Shown here piece by piece: positions 32,244-42,209 of a stretch of 64,000 nucleotides of DNA. Under the pieces are notes generated by a model. It worked only from the letters and a program-made list of their open reading frames with translations, was not told where the DNA came from and did no database searches. A program made the translations under genes and the position numbers. Every line of letters begins with the position of its first letter. Position 1 is the first letter of the stretch. Origin of the DNA: Hyphomicrobiales bacterium (GTDB lineage Bacteria > Pseudomonadota > Alphaproteobacteria > Rhizobiales > Rhizobiaceae); assembly GCA_900465915.1 (NCBI GenBank), contig UBKJ01000007.1, positions 1 to 64,000 of the forward strand. Reading direction: 5' to 3'.

Positions 32244-33857
32244 ATGGCGCGCGAACGCATCTATATCTACGACACGACCCTTCGCGACGGGCAGCAGACC
32301 CCCGGCGTCGACTTCTCCGTCGAGGACAAGAAGGCCATCGTGACCCTGCTGGAGGAGCTGGGCGTCGACTATGTCGAGGGCGGCTATCCGGGCGCGAACC
32401 CCACCGACACGACCTTTTTCCAGAAAAAGCGCACGACGCGGGCGCGTTTCGCCGCCTTCGGCATGACCAAGCGCGCCGGCGTCTCCGCCTCCAACGATCC
32501 CGGCCTCGCGAGCCTCTTGCAGGCCGAGGCCGACGCCGTCTGTTTCGTCGCCAAGAGCTGGGACTATCACGTGCGGCTGGCGCTCGGCTGCACCAACGAG
32601 GAAAACCTCGACGCCATCGCCGCCTCCGTCGCCGCCGCCCGCGCGGCGGGCCGCGAGGCGCTGGTCGATTGCGAGCATTTCTTCGACGGCTACAAGGCCA
32701 ATCCCGCCTATGCGCTGGCCTGCGCGAAAGCCGCCCACGAGGCCGGCGCGCGCTGGGTGGTGCTGTGCGACACCAATGGCGGCACGCAGCCCTCCGAGGT
32801 GGGGGAGATCGTGCGGGCGGTGACGGCGGTGGTCCCCGGCGACCGGCTCGGCGTCCACGCCCATAACGACACCGAACAGGCGGTGGCCGTGTCGCTCGCC
32901 GCCATCGACGCCGGCGTGCGCCACGTGCAGGGCACGCTCAACGGCATCGGCGAGCGCTGCGGCAACGCCAATCTCGTCTCGCTGATCCCGACGCTGGCCC
33001 TGAAGCCCTATTGGGCCGAACGCTTCGAGCTGGGCGTTCGCCCCGAGGCGCTCAAGGCCGTCACCCGCATCTCGCGCGCCTTCGACGACATCCTCAACCG
33101 CGCCCCCGACGAGCAGGCGCCCTATGCCGGAACCTCGGCCTTCGCCACCAAGGCCGGCATCCACGCTTCCGCGCTTCTCAAGGAGCCGCAGACCTACGAG
33201 CACGTGCCGCCGGAGACGGTCGGCAACCGCCGCCGCGTCATGGTCTCGGATCAGGGCGGCAAGTCCAATTTCATCGCCGAGCTGGAGCGGCGCGGCATCG
33301 CGGTGGCCAGGAACGATCCGCGCCTCGACACGCTGATCGCGCTGGTCAAGGAGCGCGAGGCCGAGGGCTACGCATACGAGGGCGCCGACGCCAGCTTCGA
33401 GCTGCTGGCGCGCGGCATGCTCAACCCCATGCCGGCCTTCTTCACCGTCGATTCCTTCCGCTGCCTGGTCGAGCGCCGCTTCGACGCCAACGGCATGCCG
33501 AAGACCGTGTCGGAAGCCGTGGTCAAGGTCGAGGTCGACGGCGAACTGCGCATGTCGGTGGCCGAGGGCCACGGCCCGGTCAACGCGCTCGACATCGCGC
33601 TGCGCAAGGATCTCGGCCGCTACCAGGACGAGATCGAGGACCTGGAGCTGGTCGACTTCAAGGTGCGCATCCTCAACGGCGGCACGGCGGCCATCACCCG
33701 CGTGCTGATCGAATCCGGCGACGCCACCGGCGCGCGCTGGCGCACGGTCGGCGTCTCCGACAACATCATCGACGCCTCCTTCCAGGCGCTGATGGATTCG
33801 GTCAATTACAAGCTGATGAAGAACCGCGCCGCGGCCGGCCAGGTCGCCGCCGAATAA
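32244..33857 (+). CDS. cimA: (R)-citramalate synthase
   Basis: Protein of 537 residues. It has an N-terminal HMGL/isopropylmalate-synthase TIM barrel with IYDTTLRDGQQTPGVDFS (metal-binding Asp, catalytic Arg) and HAHNDTEQAVA (metal His pair), and a C-terminal LeuA-type allosteric domain (about 400-530). Details such as GGYPGANPTD and KAGIHASALLKEP put it with the CimA branch rather than LeuA. It condenses pyruvate and acetyl-CoA to citramalate, a threonine-independent entry to isoleucine. The call against 2-isopropylmalate synthase rests on these motifs and on length. Confidence 0.88.
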   Translation: MARERIYIYDTTLRDGQQTPGVDFSVEDKKAIVTLLEELGVDYVEGGYPGANPTDTTFFQKKRTTRARFAAFGMTKRAGVSASNDPGLASLLQAEADAVCFVAKSWDYHVRLALGCTNEENLDAIAASVAAARAAGREALVDCEHFFDGYKANPAYALACAKAAHEAGARWVVLCDTNGGTQPSEVGEIVRAVTAVVPGDRLGVHAHNDTEQAVAVSLAAIDAGVRHVQGTLNGIGERCGNANLVSLIPTLALKPYWAERFELGVRPEALKAVTRISRAFDDILNRAPDEQAPYAGTSAFATKAGIHASALLKEPQTYEHVPPETVGNRRRVMVSDQGGKSNFIAELERRGIAVARNDPRLDTLIALVKEREAEGYAYEGADASFELLARGMLNPMPAFFTVDSFRCLVERRFDANGMPKTVSEAVVKVEVDGELRMSVAEGHGPVNALDIALRKDLGRYQDEIEDLELVDFKVRILNGGTAAITRVLIESGDATGARWRTVGVSDNIIDASFQALMDSVNYKLMKNRAAAGQVAAE

Positions 33858-33958
33858 TCACGGCGATTGATCCGTCGATCAGTATAATTGAATGGATTTC
33901 ATGGGTCGTTGGGCGCATAGCTGGCGGCGAAGGCCGCGACGATCCGGGGAGGGGACCC

Positions 33959-34876
33959 ATGACCGACCAGACCATGACCGGCGTCCGCCTTTCGGACGGC
34001 GCGCGCGGCGCGCTGATGGCGGCCGGCGCCTATGGGCTGTGGGGCGCGCTGCCCTTCTACCTCAAGGCCATGCATCACGTCTCGCCGATGGAGATCGTCG
34101 CCCACCGCGTGCTGTGGTCGGTGCCGGTGGCGCTGGCGCTTCTGGTGCTGCTCGGCCAGTTCCAGGCCATCCTCGACGCCGTGCGGCGGCCGCGCATGCT
34201 GGCCATGGCTGCGCTGACCGCGGCGCTGATCACCGCCAACTGGTCGATCTATGTCTGGGCCATCGAGCACGGCCAGATGATGGGCTCGGCGCTCGGCTAT
34301 TATATCAGCCCGCTGTTCAACGTGGTGCTGGGGGCGCTGTTCCTCGGCGAGCGGCTGACAAGGCTGCAATACGCCGCCGTCGGCTTCGCCTTCGCCGCCG
34401 TGGCGCTTTTGACCGTCAACGCCGGCGGCCTGCCCTGGGTGTCGCTGGCGCTGCCGCTGACCTTCGGCCTCTACGGCTTCTTCCGCAAGTCGCTGCCCAT
34501 GCCGCCCCTGCAGGGCTTCACGCTGGAGGTGCTGCTCCTGTGCCTGCCGGCGCTGGCCTACGCCGTCTGGCTCGCTTATAGCGGGCAGGACCATTTCACC
34601 CATGGGACGTCCTACGACGTCGGTATGCTGCTGCTCGCCGGGCCGATCACCGCCATCCCGCTGATCCTCTACGCCGGCGGCGCCAAGCTCCTGCGCTACG
34701 CGACGCTCGGCCTGATGCAATATATGACGCCGACCATCCTGTTCGTCTCGGCGGTCTTCGTCTTCCACGAGCCCTTCGCCCCGGTGCAGCTCGCCGCCTT
34801 CCTGCTGATCTGGATCGGGCTGGCGCTCTACACCTGGTCCATGCTGACCGAGCACCGCCGCGCCCGCGCCGGGTGA
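33959..34876 (+). CDS. rarD: RarD-type EamA/DMT transporter
   Basis: Protein of 305 residues with about ten transmembrane helices. The first helices with GAYGLWGALPFYLKAMHHVSP and the motif ANWSIYVWAIEHGQ are typical of RarD. The later TPTILFVSAVFVFHEPF belongs to the same subgroup. RarD proteins are putative drug or metabolite exporters; the name comes from chloramphenicol sensitivity and the substrate is not established. The ATG at 33959 follows GGGGAGGGG. No regulator is adjacent. Confidence 0.9.
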   Translation: MTDQTMTGVRLSDGARGALMAAGAYGLWGALPFYLKAMHHVSPMEIVAHRVLWSVPVALALLVLLGQFQAILDAVRRPRMLAMAALTAALITANWSIYVWAIEHGQMMGSALGYYISPLFNVVLGALFLGERLTRLQYAAVGFAFAAVALLTVNAGGLPWVSLALPLTFGLYGFFRKSLPMPPLQGFTLEVLLLCLPALAYAVWLAYSGQDHFTHGTSYDVGMLLLAGPITAIPLILYAGGAKLLRYATLGLMQYMTPTILFVSAVFVFHEPFAPVQLAAFLLIWIGLALYTWSMLTEHRRARAG

Positions 34877-34939
34877 AAATGTGATTCGCCGCCGGTGGAT
34901 AAGCCACGATCGGGCCTTATTTTGGCCGCGGTCTGCTCC

Positions 34940-34970
34940 TTGGGTCCATCTTTGCTTTACAAGGACCCAA
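34940..34970. repeat. Inverted repeat before the M23 gene
   Basis: TTGGGTCC (34940-34947) and GGACCCAA (34963-34970) pair perfectly across a 15-base AT-rich loop. It lies 57 bases upstream of the chosen start codon at 35027, so it could be an operator or a 5' mRNA hairpin. Confidence 0.45.
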
Positions 34971-35026
34971 CAGGTGCGGACGATATGATTCCGAAGGCGG
35001 CGCGTATCAAGGGAAGGCGCGTGCTC

Positions 35027-36727
35027 ATGACGTCCACGTCCGCGCCCACCGGCGCCCGCAACGATCCGCTCAGCGCCGACGCGCTGAAGACGGCCTGGTC
35101 GGTTCCTTTCTCCTTCCGCTCGCACGCCCGTTTCTGCGCCGCGCTGGCCGCGGCCCTCTTGATCGCCGGCGGCGGGCTGGCGGTGACGACCGGGCGGCTC
35201 GCCCCGCACGGCCACGCCGCCGCGCCCGTGCTGGTCGACCCGGCCAAGCTCATGCATGGCGAGCCGGCCGCGCCCAAGGAGGCGCGCCTCGTCCCCGCCG
35301 TCGACGCCGCCGCCGCGCGCCGCATCTCGCACCGCATCGACATCGCCGAGGGCGTGGAGGACGGCGCCGCCCGCGTCTACACCTACCAGCACGTCGTGCT
35401 CGACCTCAAGACCGACGCCGCCACCGGCGCGCATGGCCGCTTCGCCCATTGGCGCAGCGATCCCACTTTGCCGGTCTCGCCGCGCACGCCGGTCGGCGGC
35501 GTGCCGATCAATGTCAGCCTCGCCAAGCCCGCCGCGGGCAGGGGCGACCGCATGCACGAGATCGTGCTCGCCCCGCAGACGCGCGAGAAGCTGGAGCCGA
35601 TGCTGCGCGCCGCCGGCGTCGACGCCGGCGACGGCGCGCGGCTGGAAGAAGCGCTGGGCCGCAGCGAGCTGGCCCCCGGCGACAATCTCGAGCTTCTGAC
35701 CGACAGGCGCGACGACGGCGCGCCGGCCCATGTGACGCTGGCCCGGCTCAAGCACGGCGACGTCGGGCGCGGCGTCTATGGCCGCACCGACGACGGCGCC
35801 TTCCGCGCCAACGGCAACGAGCGGCTTTTCGCCCGCCTGTCGCAGGACGCCATGCTGACCGCCTATCACCCGCCCGCGGGCGACGCCGGCGCCTCCATCC
35901 CCGCCCGCCTGCGCCAGGCCGGCGCGCCGGCCGACATCGTGCGCGAGGTGGGCCGGCTGGCGGCGAAGAACGGCGTCTCGCTCGACGGCTCCGGCCGCGC
36001 GCCGGACCTGATCGACCTTCTGTTCCGCAAGAGCGCCGAGACCGATCCGGAGCTGGTCTTCGTCGAGTTCACCACCGACGGCAAGAGCCAGCGCCTCTAC
36101 CGCAACGGCGACGGGACGGGCGATTATTTCAACGAGGACGGCTCCTCGATGACCAAGTACCTGATGTCGAAGCCGCTGCCCAACGGCCGGCTCAACGACG
36201 GCTTCGGCTGGCGCGTGCATCCGGTGCTGCACGTGCGCAAGCACCATAACGGCGTCGATTACGACGCGCCGATCGGCTCGCCGATCGTGGCCGCCGGCGA
36301 TGGCGTGGTCGAGGTGATCTCGGCCGAGAAGGGCTACGGCAAATATGTGCGCATCCGCCACCAGGGCGGCTACAGCACCACCTACGCCCACCTGTCGGGC
36401 GCGGCGCGCGGCCTCAAGGTCGGCCAGCACGTCAAGCAGGGCCAGGTGATCGCCTATGTCGGCTCCACCGGCTATTCCACCGGCCCGCATCTCTATTACG
36501 AATTGAAGGTGGGCGACCGCTACGTCGACCCGCTCAAGGCCCATCTCAACGCCGGCGAGAAGCTGACCGGCTCGTCGCTGACCAGCTTCCGCGACGAGAT
36601 CGACCATGTCGGCCAGATCGTCAACGAGATGAAATGGCCGACCCTGGGCGACGCCCCGCCCGGCGGCCCCCCCGGCGCCATGCCCCCCGGCGGCGGCCCG
36701 GACCATGGCGGCGGCGGCCGGCGATAG
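35027..36727 (+). CDS. M23/LytM-fold protein with an altered zinc site
   Basis: Protein of 566 residues from ATG 35027, which has GGAAGG 9 bases upstream; an ATG at 34985 and a GTG at 34895 are alternatives. One N-terminal transmembrane helix (about 30-50) anchors a periplasmic region of about 330 residues and a C-terminal LytM domain. The first zinc motif is intact (H407, D411 in HHNGVDYDAP), H455 (YAHLSG) and H488 (GPHLYYEL) are present, but the final zinc-ligand His of the HLH motif is Tyr at 490. Loss of a ligand suggests either weak endopeptidase activity or a non-catalytic role as an amidase activator (compare EnvC and NlpD). The tail is Pro/Gly-rich. Confidence 0.88.
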   Translation: MTSTSAPTGARNDPLSADALKTAWSVPFSFRSHARFCAALAAALLIAGGGLAVTTGRLAPHGHAAAPVLVDPAKLMHGEPAAPKEARLVPAVDAAAARRISHRIDIAEGVEDGAARVYTYQHVVLDLKTDAATGAHGRFAHWRSDPTLPVSPRTPVGGVPINVSLAKPAAGRGDRMHEIVLAPQTREKLEPMLRAAGVDAGDGARLEEALGRSELAPGDNLELLTDRRDDGAPAHVTLARLKHGDVGRGVYGRTDDGAFRANGNERLFARLSQDAMLTAYHPPAGDAGASIPARLRQAGAPADIVREVGRLAAKNGVSLDGSGRAPDLIDLLFRKSAETDPELVFVEFTTDGKSQRLYRNGDGTGDYFNEDGSSMTKYLMSKPLPNGRLNDGFGWRVHPVLHVRKHHNGVDYDAPIGSPIVAAGDGVVEVISAEKGYGKYVRIRHQGGYSTTYAHLSGAARGLKVGQHVKQGQVIAYVGSTGYSTGPHLYYELKVGDRYVDPLKAHLNAGEKLTGSSLTSFRDEIDHVGQIVNEMKWPTLGDAPPGGPPGAMPPGGGPDHGGGGRR

Positions 36728-36826
36728 GCTGTTCCGCTCGTTTTTCAGGGCGGAGAACTAATCCCTAGGCGATTAGCGCTGTCGGCTATCAGAATGGCGG
36801 CGGTGTGATTGTGCGGAACCCGGCGC

Positions 36827-37648
36827 TCAGGCGTTGGCCAGCGCGACGAATTCGGCGACGGAGAGGGTCTCGGCCCGGCGCGCGCCGTCGATGCCGGCTT
36901 TTTCCAGCAGCGCCGCGCCGCCGACCGGCTTGAGGCTCTGGCGCAGCATCTTGCGGCGCTGGCCGAAGGCGGCCTGCGTGACGCGGCCGAGCGCCGTGGC
37001 GTCGCAGGGCAGCGGAGCGTCGCGCGGGACGATATGCACCACCGACGAGGTCACCTTGGGCGGCGGCGTGAAGGCCTGCGGCGGCACGTCGAAGGCGATC
37101 TTCGCCTGCGTCCGCCAGCCGGCCAGCACGCCCAGCCGGCCGTAATGGTCGGTGTCGGGCGCGGCCACGATGCGCTCGGCCACCTCGCGCTGGAACATCA
37201 GCGTCATCGAGGCGTAGAAGGGCGGCCACGGCTCGACCAGCAGCCAGTTGAGGAGCAGTTGCGTGCCGACATTATAAGGTAGGTTGGCGACGATGCGCGG
37301 CTTGACGGCGCCCGGAAACAGCGTCGAGAAATCCTGCTCCAGCGCGTCGCCGGAAATGACGCGCAGCCGGCCCGGATAATGCGCCTCGATCTCGGCCAGC
37401 GCGCCGAGGCACCGTTCGTCGCGCTCGATGGCCGTCACCAGCGCGCCCTGCGCCAGCAGCGCCCGCGTCAGCCCGCCGGGGCCGGGGCCGACTTCGATCA
37501 CCGGCTGGTCGCGCAAATCGCCGGCCTGCCGGGCGATCTTGGAGGTGAGGTTGAGGTCGAACAGGAAATTCTGCCCGAGCGATTTCTTCGGCGCGAGGTC
37601 GTGGCGCTCGATCACCTCGCGCAGGGGGGACAGGCCGTCGATACTCAT
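36827..37648 (-). CDS. rsmA: 16S rRNA dimethyladenosine transferase
   Basis: Protein of 273 residues. It dimethylates two adjacent adenines near the 3' end of 16S rRNA (A1518/A1519 in E. coli). The start [16 protein letters not shown], the SAM loop [12 protein letters not shown] and the catalytic motif NLPYNVGTQ are all standard. It is the last gene of the lptD-surA-pdxA-rsmA run, the same order as in E. coli, 7 bases after pdxA. Confidence 0.97.
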   Translation of the reverse strand: MSIDGLSPLREVIERHDLAPKKSLGQNFLFDLNLTSKIARQAGDLRDQPVIEVGPGPGGLTRALLAQGALVTAIERDERCLGALAEIEAHYPGRLRVISGDALEQDFSTLFPGAVKPRIVANLPYNVGTQLLLNWLLVEPWPPFYASMTLMFQREVAERIVAAPDTDHYGRLGVLAGWRTQAKIAFDVPPQAFTPPPKVTSSVVHIVPRDAPLPCDATALGRVTQAAFGQRRKMLRQSLKPVGGAALLEKAGIDGARRAETLSVAEFVALANA

Positions 37649-37655
37649 CGGACGC

Positions 37656-38681
37656 TCATCGGGGGGCGGCCTTGCGCGCCATCTCCGCCGCCATGCGCAG
37701 CGCCGCCACCAGGCTGTCGGGCCGCGCCGCGCCCGTGCCGGCGATGTCGAAGGCGGTGCCGTGGTCGGGCGAGGTGCGGATGAAGGGCAGGCCGAGCGTC
37801 ACGTTGACCGTCTCGTCGAAGGCCAGCGCCTTGGCCGGGATCAGCGCCTGGTCGTGATACATGCAGACGGCGGCGTCGTAGGTGGCGCGCGCCTGTGGGT
37901 GGAACATGGTGTCGGCGGGCAGGGGGCCGCGCGCGTCGACGCCTTCGCGGCGCAGATCCTCCACCGCCGGGCGGATGACGGCGTCGTCCTCCTTGCCCAG
38001 CGCCCCGCCTTCGCCCGCATGCGGGTTGAGGCCGGAGACGGCGAGCCGCGGCGCGGCGACGCCGAAGCGGCTTTTCAGCGCCTCGGCCGTGATCCGCGCC
38101 ACCTCGACGATGTCCTCGCGCGTCAATTGCTTCGGCGCTTCCGACAGCGGAATGTGGATCGTCACCGGCACGGCGCGCAATTGCGGCCCGGCCAGCATCA
38201 TCACCGGACGCAGCGGACGGCCGGCGTGGCGGCTGGCCAGCTCGGCCAGGAATTCCGTGTGGCCCGGATGGGGAAAGCCCGCCTCGTAGAGCGGCTTCTT
38301 GGCGATGGGGCAGGTGACGACGGCGGCCGTCTCGCCCGCGAGCGTCAGCGCCACGGCGCGCTCGATGGCCTCGACGGTCCCGGCGGCGTTTTCCGGCAGC
38401 GGCGTCCCGCAGCTCTCGCGGTGCCGGTTGGCGAGCGGCAGCACGGGCAGCGCGCGCGGAAAGACGGCCAGGGCCTCGGCCGGCGCCGCGATGGTCTCGA
38501 TCGGGATCGTGAGCCCCAGCCGGCTTGCGCGGGCGGCGAGCTGGTCGGGATCGGCCAGCAGCGCGAAGACCGGCAGGTCGAGTTCGTCCCGCTTCAGCCA
38601 TGCGGCGAAGCTCACGTCCGGGCCGACGCCGGACGGATCGCCGATGCTGAGGGCGAGCGGGAGAACGGGGGAGGCGCTCAT
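37656..38681 (-). CDS. pdxA: 4-hydroxythreonine-4-phosphate dehydrogenase
   Basis: Protein of 341 residues. An NAD-dependent step of pyridoxal-phosphate synthesis. The start [19 protein letters not shown], the segment [20 protein letters not shown], the metal-binding [12 protein letters not shown] and [13 protein letters not shown] (metal His and Asp) are all present. It is translated between surA and rsmA with short spacers (19 and 7 bases), so the genes share a transcript. Confidence 0.96.
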   Translation of the reverse strand: MSASPVLPLALSIGDPSGVGPDVSFAAWLKRDELDLPVFALLADPDQLAARASRLGLTIPIETIAAPAEALAVFPRALPVLPLANRHRESCGTPLPENAAGTVEAIERAVALTLAGETAAVVTCPIAKKPLYEAGFPHPGHTEFLAELASRHAGRPLRPVMMLAGPQLRAVPVTIHIPLSEAPKQLTREDIVEVARITAEALKSRFGVAAPRLAVSGLNPHAGEGGALGKEDDAVIRPAVEDLRREGVDARGPLPADTMFHPQARATYDAAVCMYHDQALIPAKALAFDETVNVTLGLPFIRTSPDHGTAFDIAGTGAARPDSLVAALRMAAEMARKAAPR

Positions 38682-38700
38682 GCGGCGGCGGTCTTTCGGC

Positions 38701-39660
38701 TCAGCGATTGACGATCTTGGCCTTCTTGCGCAGTTCCTCCAGATAGGACTTGCTCAGCTCGTTCGCCTTCTTTTCCTGTCCGGCGGCCGAATCCGTGCCT
38801 TCCATCGAGAAGACGAGCTGCGCCACGCGGTCGTCGTTGACCTGCCGCGTCGAGCAGACGGCGAGGAACTCCACGCCCTTCTCGGTGTCGTGCGTCGGCG
38901 TGGTGCGGCCGACGCCGGCGGCCTTGACGTCCTTGCTCCACTCGTCCGGCAATTGCTGCTCGAGGATGCGGCCGAGGTCGCGCACCGTCACGTCGAGGGT
39001 GCCGAGCGCCTGCTGGCGGGTGGAGTCGCAGTTCTGGAAGCGGGCGCGCAGCGCGTTGGCCTCCTGCCGGCGCTTGGCCAGCACGCCGGCCGAGCGATTG
39101 GCGGCGGGGACGACGAAGATTACCTGCTGCAACTGATACTCGGTGGCGACGGGCTTCTTGCCGCCGTCCTTCAGCATGCGCTGCACGGCGTCCTGCTCGC
39201 TCATCATGCCGGTGGCGCGGAAGCGCGCGCTGACCAGGCGGCCCCAGCCCATTTGCACCATGATGAATTTCTTGAAATGGTCCGGCGTCACGCCGGCGTG
39301 GTCGAGCACCTGGTTGAGCTGCGCCACCTTCATCTTGTTGCGGCTGGCGAAGCCGGCATAGGCGGTCTCGACCTCCTGGTCGCTGACGGTGACGCCGCGC
39401 GCCTTCATCTCGACGCGCTTGAGCATTTCGTCGGTCAGCTCCTCGCGGGCCATCTGCTGGAGATTGCCCTTCTTGTGCTGCAATTTGAGGAAGGCCACGC
39501 GGTGCTGGATGTCGCCGTTGGTGATGGCGTTGCCGGAGACGATCACCCGGACCTCCGTGCTGCCGCCGCCGGCCGCGAAGGCCGCCTGCGGCGCCGCGCC
39601 CAGCGCCGTCAGGCAGACGGCGGCGCTCAAGGTGGAGGCGAAAAGGGATCGTGCAAACAT
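38701..39660 (-). CDS. surA: SurA-type periplasmic chaperone / peptidyl-prolyl isomerase
   Basis: Protein of 319 residues with a signal peptide ending near AFAAGGG (about residue 30). The N-terminal SurA-like domain ([20 protein letters not shown] to about residue 165) is well conserved. The C-terminal half is only weakly parvulin-like, so isomerase activity is doubtful. SurA escorts unfolded outer-membrane proteins, LptD among them, and its position between lptD and pdxA is the classical one. A 173-base gap separates it from lptD and may hold a secondary promoter. Confidence 0.88.
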   Translation of the reverse strand: MFARSLFASTLSAAVCLTALGAAPQAAFAAGGGSTEVRVIVSGNAITNGDIQHRVAFLKLQHKKGNLQQMAREELTDEMLKRVEMKARGVTVSDQEVETAYAGFASRNKMKVAQLNQVLDHAGVTPDHFKKFIMVQMGWGRLVSARFRATGMMSEQDAVQRMLKDGGKKPVATEYQLQQVIFVVPAANRSAGVLAKRRQEANALRARFQNCDSTRQQALGTLDVTVRDLGRILEQQLPDEWSKDVKAAGVGRTTPTHDTEKGVEFLAVCSTRQVNDDRVAQLVFSMEGTDSAAGQEKKANELSKSYLEELRKKAKIVNR

Positions 39661-39833
39661 CGTCTTTCTTTCCCGGTTTCGTCCCGCCGCCTGGGTCTGT
39701 CTTCCGGCGGGCCCGATTGTGATGGAGCCGCTTTATCGTCTCATTGTGTCGCAATTCCGAACGGAAAAGCGCCGGCTCCGCGAGCTTAGAGCATTTCCCC
39801 GCGGACCGGAAGCGCGCGCCGCGCTCCCGGATG

Positions 39834-42209
39834 TCAGTTGGAGAAGGTTTTCGGTCCGGTGCCCACGTCGCCGAGCGTGCGGAACGAGATCTGGAAGCCG
39901 ACCGTATGCGCGGTCGAGCTCTCGCCCGGATTGCGCGTCTGGATATAGGCCATCGAATAGGTGAAGCACTCGTCGTCATAGGCGAGGCCCGACGTGGCCT
40001 TGGTCAGCGTGTCCGACACCAGGTCGTAGGTGCCCGAGCCGAAGACGCGCCAGTTGTCGGCGAAGCGGTAGGAGGCGCCGCCGCCGACTTCCTGGCGCAG
40101 GTAGTTGTAGCCATAGGCGGGCTGCGGCGCGATATAGGCGTAGCGCGCCGACACCTGCAGCTTCGACCAGCTCTGCTGCGCTTCCAGTTCGCCGCGCTGG
40201 ACGCTGAAATCGTCCTTGTCGAAGCGGCCGCGCGCCGCCAGCGCCAGGCCGGTCGAGTTCGACGCGCCCAGCATCGCCACATAGTCCGAGCGCGCGCCCT
40301 GCAGGCCGGAATCCGCGCCGACATTGACGAAGTCGCTGGTTCCGTAGGAATTGACGCCGCCGAGCTGGAACGACTGGCCGCCGAGGCCGTAGAGCGCCCA
40401 GTCGCTGTTGTTGAAATTGCCCGAATAGCGCACGCCCAGATTGGCGCGCGTGCCGCCCTCGACGCGGTCGTAGCCCGAGAACTTGTCGCGCGAGAACAGG
40501 TTGGTGGCGTCGAAGACGAAGCTCTGCGCGTCCTCGTTGGGAAGCTGGCCGGCGTAGCGCTCGTTGTTGCGCACGAAGATCTGCGCTTCCGGCTCCAGGA
40601 TATGGGTGGCGCTGGTGGTCGAGAACAGGATCGGCCAGCGCAGCTCCAGCCCGGCGGTGGCCATGGCGCGGAAGGCCTGCGAGCGCATCACCGCGTCGGT
40701 GTAGCCGGCGTCGGCCAGGTTGAAATTGGTGCTGTCGCCGATGGCGTCGCCGCGCAGCGCGAAGAGCGGCGTGATCACCAGGCCCTGGTCGGTGATGAAG
40801 GTGCGCTTCCACTCCGCCTCGCTGGTCAGCCGCGCGTCCGTGCCGTTGATGCCCGCGAGCCGCGGGAACAGCGAGGTCGAGCCGTCGAGGCTGGTGGCGA
40901 AATCCGCGTCGTTGCGGTAGATCGCCTGCAGGTTGGTGTTGAAGTTCAGCTCGCCGCCCAGCACCGGCTCGGGCGCGGTATAGGAATAGTCGATGCTGGG
41001 GAACACCCAGGGCTGCTTGCCCGCCATGGCGTAGGGATCGCTCGACAGCAGCGATTCCTGCACGTTGAAATGATAGAACCGCATGTCGAAATAATTGCGG
41101 TTGTTGACGCCGGTCAGATAGATCTGCGACGTCTGCGTGGCCTGGTTGTAGCCCTCGATATTGTAGGTGCGCGCGAAGTTGTGGTCGGACTCGAACATCA
41201 CGTCCCAGCCGAACTTCCAGCGCGAATTGATCTCGAAGTCGCCCTTCGAGGCCACCATGCCGCGATTGCGTTTCTCGCTGTCGATGGTGGTGTCGTCGAA
41301 GGCGCCCGGCTTCATCTGGTGGATGCCGGCGATGCGGAAGTCGTAGGTTCCGTTTTCGAGCCGGTGCCGCCATTCGGCCTCGGTCAGGAAGCCCTGCTTG
41401 CTGTAGGCGGTCTCCGACAGCGTCATGTCGTAATTGGGCGCGAGCGCCCAGAAATAGGAATTCTTGATGCTGGCGCCGAGATTGTCCTTGTAGCCGATCA
41501 TCGGGAACAGGAAGCCGCTCTTGCGCTTCACCGTCGGGTCGGCCATCTCGAAGGCCGGGAAATAGGCGAGCGGCATGCCGAGAAACTCGAAGCGGCCATG
41601 CTCGAAGCGCACGCGCTTGGTGACGCTGTTCCAGATGATGCGGCGGGCCTTGATCTGCCACAGGACCGGCTTGTCCGGGTCCTTCTTGCACGGCTCGCAG
41701 GCCGTGTAGACGCCGTTGTTGAAGGTGGTGATCTCGCCGTTGCTGCGCTCGCCGCTCTCGGCCGCGAAGCGGGTGTTGTCCTGCGTCTCCACGCGCAGCC
41801 CGTTCACGAAGCCGTCGCGGAAGTCGTCGGTGACGTCCATATGGTCGGAATAGATCTTGTTGCCGCTGCGCTCGACCACCTCGACGTCGCCGGTGGCGGT
41901 CATGCGCTTGGTCTGCTGGTTGTAGGTGACCTTGCGGGCGACCAGCCGGTTGCCGTCATATTCGATGCGCACCTTGCCCTGCGCCGTGACGGTGTTGTGG
42001 TCGCGGTCGTAGACGAGCTCGTCGGCCTGCAAAAGCATGCGGGCGTTGGGATCGCCCTTGTAGTTGGACGACAGGGCGTCCTGGGCGAAGGCCTGCGGTG
42101 CGGCGGCGACGGTGATGAAAGGCAAGGCAAGGACGCACGCCAACGCGGTCCCGCGCGCGAAGCGCGAGCGCCAATGGGGCAATACCATGCGGGCGTGACT
42201 CAAACCCAC
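39834..42209 (-). CDS. lptD: LPS-assembly outer-membrane protein LptD
   Basis: Protein of 791 residues with a GTG start at 42209, supported by AGGAGG 7 bases upstream and by overlap with the lptG stop; an ATG 7 codons later is possible. The signal peptide ends near PQAFA. An N-terminal OstA/LptA-like beta-jellyroll (ADELVYDRDHNTVTAQGKV) is followed by a large C-terminal beta barrel. Cysteines in CEPCKKD and near the C-terminus (DDECFTYS) could form the inter-domain disulfides. With LptE it inserts lipopolysaccharide in the outer leaflet. No lptE is seen nearby. Confidence 0.95.
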   Translation of the reverse strand: MGLSHARMVLPHWRSRFARGTALACVLALPFITVAAAPQAFAQDALSSNYKGDPNARMLLQADELVYDRDHNTVTAQGKVRIEYDGNRLVARKVTYNQQTKRMTATGDVEVVERSGNKIYSDHMDVTDDFRDGFVNGLRVETQDNTRFAAESGERSNGEITTFNNGVYTACEPCKKDPDKPVLWQIKARRIIWNSVTKRVRFEHGRFEFLGMPLAYFPAFEMADPTVKRKSGFLFPMIGYKDNLGASIKNSYFWALAPNYDMTLSETAYSKQGFLTEAEWRHRLENGTYDFRIAGIHQMKPGAFDDTTIDSEKRNRGMVASKGDFEINSRWKFGWDVMFESDHNFARTYNIEGYNQATQTSQIYLTGVNNRNYFDMRFYHFNVQESLLSSDPYAMAGKQPWVFPSIDYSYTAPEPVLGGELNFNTNLQAIYRNDADFATSLDGSTSLFPRLAGINGTDARLTSEAEWKRTFITDQGLVITPLFALRGDAIGDSTNFNLADAGYTDAVMRSQAFRAMATAGLELRWPILFSTTSATHILEPEAQIFVRNNERYAGQLPNEDAQSFVFDATNLFSRDKFSGYDRVEGGTRANLGVRYSGNFNNSDWALYGLGGQSFQLGGVNSYGTSDFVNVGADSGLQGARSDYVAMLGASNSTGLALAARGRFDKDDFSVQRGELEAQQSWSKLQVSARYAYIAPQPAYGYNYLRQEVGGGASYRFADNWRVFGSGTYDLVSDTLTKATSGLAYDDECFTYSMAYIQTRNPGESSTAHTVGFQISFRTLGDVGTGPKTFSN

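Noticed and set aside
33899..36706. 935-codon minus-strand frame opposite rarD and the M23 gene
   Set aside because: Same antisense-shadow composition; crosses two real genes.
36758..36776. Inverted repeat CTAATC/GATTAG between the M23 and rsmA genes
   Set aside because: Short arms and no T run; it could be a weak shared terminator but the evidence is thin.
39788..39830. Possible fourth copy of the dispersed repeat (GAGCATTTCC prefix)
   Set aside because: Only the first ten bases resemble copy A; no core and no stem.
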